Source: Selenomonas sp. (lineage in GTDB: Bacteria; Bacillota; Negativicutes; Selenomonadales; Selenomonadaceae). From it: a stretch of 16,943 nt of DNA. The DNA lies in the NCBI GenBank assembly GCA_015265235.1, contig JABZYJ010000020.1, positions 1 through 16,943 on the forward strand, written 5' to 3'. A model generated the notes under the pieces. It saw only the letters and a program-made list of their open reading frames with translations. It was not told the DNA's origin and made no database searches. This document shows positions 13,884-16,943 of this stretch, in pieces. Both the position numbers and the translations under genes were made by a program. Position 1 is the first letter of the stretch. Each line of letters begins with the position of its first letter.

Positions 13884-14891
13884 TTACGCCGCGTCGCTAT
13901 AGACGCTCTGATCGTTTGTGCTGTCCGCCTTTGCAGAGGGGGCATCACTGTGCTGGAACGGTGATGCGCTGTCGTAGGTGGTCTGCACGCCGAAGAGGGT
14001 CGTCTCGTGCTGTGTCTGGATGTAGAGCTCTGTACCGGCGGGGAGGTCGACGTTCTTGCCGTGGACGAACGCACCCGCGACAACGCCAATGGGGCCGAGG
14101 ACGGCGATGCCAGCGAGGGATGCACCGGCTGCCATGGCGAGATGGGTCATCTCTTTCTTTGACTCCTCACCGATGAAGGTCGTCACATACGTGCCGTCGA
14201 GTGCCTTGGTCTCCTTGAAGTCGATCTCGACCTGTGCGTTGCGGCCGAAGTTGCGCGCTTGGCGCACCTTCGTGACCGTGCCCTCGCCGCGTGAGCCCTT
14301 CGTAAAGACGAGCACGTCGTTCACGAATACATCGTCGGCGACCTGATATTCGATCGTATCACCGACCTTGAGTTCCTTCGCGTTGACGGGCGTGACAAGC
14401 GCAACCTTGATGAGCGTGTCGGCGGGAACGGTGACGGGGGTCACAGGGATCTCCGCACGTCCGAAGGATGCCGTGGAGAGCGCAGCGATACGCTTTTTGA
14501 ACGTCCCTTCGGCGTTCTTGCCGAGGAGCGATGTCTCGAGCGCACCGACGCGGTCCTGCACGGAGCGCATGCTCGTCTCATGGTTGATGTTCCACTCGAT
14601 GGCGTTGAGATCCATCAGGACGGACGGCGATGCGCTGTTCGTGTAGATCTCGTCGTAGAGTGCGTCGATGCGCGCCATGAGGCTGCCGCTGCGGTGCTTG
14701 CCGTCGTAGTCGCGCTCGAGGCGGTTGATGCGGTCGATGAGCGCGCCGGTCTGCTCGCGTCCATAGGTGTCCTGCTCGATGAGGGCGAGCTTCGACTGGA
14801 CGGCGTTTGGCGGCTCCGCGGCAAATGCCGTGCCGATGGACGTGAGTGCCAGAGCGAGCGTCAGCATGAGAGCGCAGATTTTCTGTCGCAT
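13884..14891 (-). CDS. Exported protein with coiled-coil-like repeats and a Gly-rich hydrophobic segment
   Basis: The product is 335 residues. The ATG at 14891 follows GGAGG; the longer frame up to 15254 is out of register with the neighbouring gene and has no binding site. A signal peptide (MRQKICALML...TAFA, cleavage after residue 24) is followed by about 20-residue repeats. Units at about 37-56 and 57-76 follow the pattern LE-x-DYG-x4-G-xL-x-xRI, and a third at 117-136 is divergent (LETSLLGKNAEGTFKKRI). Residues 160-240 form a beta-rich domain (VTPVNAKELKVGDTIEYQV, then VFTKGSRGEGTVTKV). A Gly/Ala-rich hydrophobic stretch at 251-277 (AGIAVLGPIGVVAGAF) may insert into or contact a membrane. 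I do not recognise a named family. It probably works at the periplasm or outer membrane, in an operon with the adhesin-like gene 13 bases upstream. Confidence 0.75.
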   Translation of the reverse strand: MRQKICALMLTLALALTSIGTAFAAEPPNAVQSKLALIEQDTYGREQTGALIDRINRLERDYDGKHRSGSLMARIDALYDEIYTNSASPSVLMDLNAIEWNINHETSMRSVQDRVGALETSLLGKNAEGTFKKRIAALSTASFGRAEIPVTPVTVPADTLIKVALVTPVNAKELKVGDTIEYQVADDVFVNDVLVFTKGSRGEGTVTKVRQARNFGRNAQVEIDFKETKALDGTYVTTFIGEESKKEMTHLAMAAGASLAGIAVLGPIGVVAGAFVHGKNVDLPAGTELYIQTQHETTLFGVQTTYDSASPFQHSDAPSAKADSTNDQSVYSDAA

Positions 14892-14904
14892 GGATTCATC
14901 CTCC

Positions 14905-15312
14905 TTATGGTGTCGTCTTCTGCTTTGCAAGCAGTTCTTCGATAAAGTCCTCGATGCTCTGCATCGGCGAGGTGGGCGTGTAGGCCTGTGGCGCTGCCAT
15001 GCCCGGCGTCGTGCGCAGTACCTCCTTCGTGTCATAGACCCCGACCTGACCGGAGAGAATCTGGTAGGTGCGCATCTGCCGATTGAATCGGATGCGGTAG
15101 AGGAGGCGGCGGTTCTCTGCCGCCTTGACCACGGCGACGCCTGCCTCGCGCTCAGCATCCGAGAGTCGTGTGATGCTCGCGGCATCCACGTAGTAGCCCG
15201 TATCGCCGTTCGCGTCGACAAAGCGCATATCCTCTGCCGCTTCGCCGCTGCCAAGACCAGCGAAAAGGCCGATCAGCACCGCCCAAAATCCACACACTAC
15301 AATGCGCCGCAT
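14905..15312 (-). CDS. Small secreted protein, adhesin-E-like
   Basis: The product is 135 residues. The start is the ATG at 15312 (MRRIVVCGF), eight bases after AAGGAG. An ATG at 15336 lacks a binding site and would bury the AAGGAG inside the gene. A signal peptide covers residues 1 to about 26 (VLIGLFAGLGSGEA). The mature domain reads FVDANGDTGYYVDAASITR, then VAVVKAAENRRLLYRIRFNRQ and MRTYQIL...VYDTKEVL. This resembles the surface-adhesin E fold of small secreted beta proteins, with Tyr-Tyr-Val-Asp and RTYxIL marks. The match is by pattern and moderate. A Pro/Thr/Gln-rich stretch precedes a final helix (IEDFIEELLAKQ). It opens an operon with the downstream repeat protein: the stop overlaps the next gene's binding-site region. 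Confidence 0.7.
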   Translation of the reverse strand: MRRIVVCGFWAVLIGLFAGLGSGEAAEDMRFVDANGDTGYYVDAASITRLSDAEREAGVAVVKAAENRRLLYRIRFNRQMRTYQILSGQVGVYDTKEVLRTTPGMAAPQAYTPTSPMQSIEDFIEELLAKQKTTP

Positions 15313-15357
15313 CCGCAGGACTCCTTCCGTTCCCATCTATCTCTCTGATTTCGATCT

Positions 15358-15386
15358 ATTATAGAGGAAAATTTTTGACGCGTCAA
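15358..15386 (-). promoter_or_regulatory. Promoter of the minus-strand exported-protein operon
   Basis: On the minus strand TTGACG (15386-15381) and TATAAT (15363-15358) are 17 bases apart, matching the consensus at 5 of 6 and 6 of 6 positions. It lies 45 bases upstream of the ATG at 15312 and overlaps a 14-base palindrome. Confidence 0.85.
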
Positions 15387-15387
15387 A
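15374..15387. repeat. 14-base perfect palindrome over the -35 box, possible operator
   Basis: TTTGACGCGTCAAA is a perfect palindrome that includes the whole -35 box of the minus-strand promoter. A dimeric regulator bound there would block the polymerase. No regulator gene is visible nearby, and symmetry around a TTGACG box could also be chance. Confidence 0.45.
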
Positions 15388-15517
15388 TCCTATGGAAGTA
15401 TGAATAAAATGAGATATTCTCGGATTTGTGTAGATTTTTGCCCGCGTGGGGGATACAGCGTAATTTCCTGTCATGGTGTTTCCTTCGGAACGAGGAGGGC
15501 GCGTGCGCTCTTTTCAG

Positions 15518-15546
15518 TTGCGAAAATTCCGTTTATGATGTAGTAT
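15518..15546 (+). promoter_or_regulatory. Possible promoter of the lptD-like gene
   Basis: TTGCGA and TAGTAT are 17 bases apart, each matching the consensus at 4 of 6 positions, 41 bases upstream of the ATG at 15588. The divergent intergenic region (15313-15587, 275 bases) otherwise shows no gene. Confidence 0.4.
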
Positions 15547-15587
15547 AAGAACGTCAAATTGCTTTTAAATAACAGGAGAACGCGTCG

Positions 15588-16943
15588 ATGAGTACAGCCC
15601 ACACCACCCGTATTCTGCTCGCCTTGACCGCCGCCTGTGCGTTTTTGCCGGGGACGGCGCACGCGGCGTACAGCTCGGACTCGGATACGGGGATTGAGCG
15701 CCTAGATTTTATCGAAAATCAGCGGCGTGCGGAGCGCGCCAATCGGCTCACGCCGGAGCAGGAGAAGCTGCTTGCCGATGTCGCGGCGATGCAGAAGCAT
15801 CTGCGCCATCCCGTGGCGGCGGATCAGCCCTCTCCGGTCGCGTTTGAGGGCGATGACCTGACGTACGATGAGCGTACGGGGGACTTTACGGCGAAGGGAC
15901 ATGTGGATATTGTCCAGCTGGAGGCGCGCCGCTTTCAGGGGGACTATGTGACGGGCAATACGGTGCGCGGCGACGTGTCCGTGCCGGATCGCGCGCACGT
16001 GCTGCAGCTGACGGAGGGGGCGTCGCGCGTGACGCTCGACGGCTATCACATCAACTACAACTATCAGAAACATACGGGTACGATGGAACGGGCGGACGGC
16101 AAGGTCGGCGCCTACTATATGACGGGCAAGCGCTTTGAGTTCTACCCCGACAAGATCGTGGTCTATGACGGCACGCAGACGAAGTGCGGGGCGAAGAATC
16201 CTGACTACCATCTCAGCTCGGAGGTGGCGGAGCTCTATCCCGGTGACCGACTCATCCTGCACAATGTGAAGTTCTGGCTGAAAAATATGGTGCTCTTTAC
16301 GAAAAAAAGGCATGAGGTCGATGTCTCACATCCCATGCAGAACAATTTCCCGCGCGCGGGTTATGACAGTGACGACGGTGGTTGGGTGGAGCAGCGCTTT
16401 GAAAAAGATGTCGCTCCGCATGTGACAGCCGCCGCGAACCTGCACGTGACGACGCAGCGCGGCTGGCGCAGCTCTTATGATCTCAGCTGGACGAACCGAC
16501 ATGCGAGTGCCGCGCTGACTTACGGCGTCTTTGAGGACGGCGACGACGAGTGGGTCAAAAAGATGCCGTCGCTCAGCCTTGGCTACGGGCGGCGGATCGG
16601 ACATTCGCCGATCACCTACAATCTCTATTCTGAGTATGGACGCTGGTATGGGAGCGGCGTTCACAGCAACCACTTTAAGTACGGCGTTTCCCTTGTGCGT
16701 GATACGATAAAATTTCACGGCTACGGTCTCGATCTCGCGGCGGGCTACTCCGTGACGCGTGAGAGCTACGATCATTCACGCCTGCAGGGGCTCAGTGCCA
16801 GCGCCTTCCTGACCAAACAATTTGATGATCGCTTTGCCGCGTATATCGGCGGCATTTACTCCAGGAGCTCCAAAGAGAATGCTCTTTTCTCCTACAACGA
16901 GGAGGACTACTCCAAAGTCTTTATGAGCGGACTGAGCTATCGT
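15588..16943 (+). CDS. lptD: LptD/OstA-like outer-membrane LPS assembly protein (3' end outside window)
   Basis: The frame opens at the ATG at 15588, ten bases after AGGAG, and runs without a stop to the window end (452 codons). Residues 1-26 form a signal peptide cleaved after AHA. Residues 84 to about 170 match the OstA N-terminal jellyroll (VAFEGDDLTYDERTGDFTAK, then ARRFQGDYVTGNT). The later part alternates aromatic and polar residues in strands, for example SLSLGYGRRIG, YNLYSEYGRWYGSG and FAAYIGGIYSRSS, as in an outer-membrane beta-barrel. LptD inserts lipopolysaccharide into the outer leaflet and works with LptE and the Lpt bridge; Negativicutes have LPS and outer membranes, which fits. 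The whole gene cannot be judged, so an LptD-like paralogue stays possible. Long minus-strand frames over this gene are shadows. Confidence 0.8.
   Translation, partial: MSTAHTTRILLALTAACAFLPGTAHAAYSSDSDTGIERLDFIENQRRAERANRLTPEQEKLLADVAAMQKHLRHPVAADQPSPVAFEGDDLTYDERTGDFTAKGHVDIVQLEARRFQGDYVTGNTVRGDVSVPDRAHVLQLTEGASRVTLDGYHINYNYQKHTGTMERADGKVGAYYMTGKRFEFYPDKIVVYDGTQTKCGAKNPDYHLSSEVAELYPGDRLILHNVKFWLKNMVLFTKKRHEVDVSHPMQNNFPRAGYDSDDGGWVEQRFEKDVAPHVTAAANLHVTTQRGWRSSYDLSWTNRHASAALTYGVFEDGDDEWVKKMPSLSLGYGRRIGHSPITYNLYSEYGRWYGSGVHSNHFKYGVSLVRDTIKFHGYGLDLAAGYSVTRESYDHSRLQGLSASAFLTKQFDDRFAAYIGGIYSRSSKENALFSYNEEDYSKVFMSGLSYR

Noticed and set aside
14892..15254. N-terminal extension of the repeat protein to a start at 15254
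   Set aside because: The added 121 residues are Arg/Ser-rich junk read out of frame through the adhesin-like gene. The signal peptide and GGAGG mark the start at 14891.
15588..15668. Possible lipoprotein signal in the lptD-like gene (Cys17)
   Set aside because: The residues before the Cys (TAA) do not fit a lipobox, and an ordinary cleavage site AHA follows at residue 26.
15702..16775. Two minus-strand frames (203 and 149 residues) opposite the end of the window
   Set aside because: They are shadows of the lptD-like gene, which has a signal peptide, OstA domain and ribosome binding site on the plus strand.
1..16943. CRISPR arrays, tRNA genes and attachment-site repeats
   Set aside because: No regularly spaced repeats, cloverleaf sequences or paired direct repeats at the island edges were found by reading; a computed search could still find weak ones.

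Overview
The window looks like chromosomal DNA of a Negativicutes bacterium, most likely Selenomonas or a close relative. The reasons are a high-GC coding background, strong AGGAGG-type ribosome binding sites typical of Firmicutes, and genes of an outer-membrane cell: an LptD-like barrel protein plus several small exported proteins. This assignment is inferred from gene content only. No rRNA, tRNA or CRISPR array was seen.

Region 1 (1-6908, plus strand) is a tightly packed anti-phage-type operon. It holds the 3' end of an SNF2-like helicase with a C-terminal DUF3883/NOV_C nuclease-like domain, then a DUF1156 adenine DNA methylase, then a large DUF499 P-loop ATPase whose N-terminus is a Swt1-type HEPN domain. 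The methylase is split into two overlapping frames by one extra G in a six-G run, and its catalytic part lies in a patch of much lower GC. The helicase and methylase recall the drmD/drmMI pair of class 1 DISARM, but no drmA, drmB or drmC is visible here. A hairpin terminator at 6969-6995 ends the operon.

Region 2 (7001-10163, minus strand) is an AT-richer, apparently acquired block. In transcription order it holds an AAA+ ATPase, a short orphan frame that ends in an ATGA overlap, a small P-loop kinase-like protein, a GNAT acetyltransferase with a large C-terminal extension, and an ASCH-domain protein. The last three are tightly coupled and I do not recognise them as a named system. This is the best candidate for something undescribed.

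Region 3 (10164-12589) is a scar of mobile DNA. A dead IS1182-family element carries a nonsense codon and an internal deletion, and its ends are palindromic. It abuts a fragment, truncated at both ends, of a large phage-type protein. A possible 38-residue small gene follows.

Region 4 (12586-16943) is housekeeping and envelope DNA. It has a SAM methyltransferase with a near-consensus promoter, a secreted DUF3887-like protein, a strong bidirectional terminator, and a minus-strand pair of exported proteins whose promoter carries a 14-base palindrome. Divergent from that pair is the start of lptD, which runs off the window.
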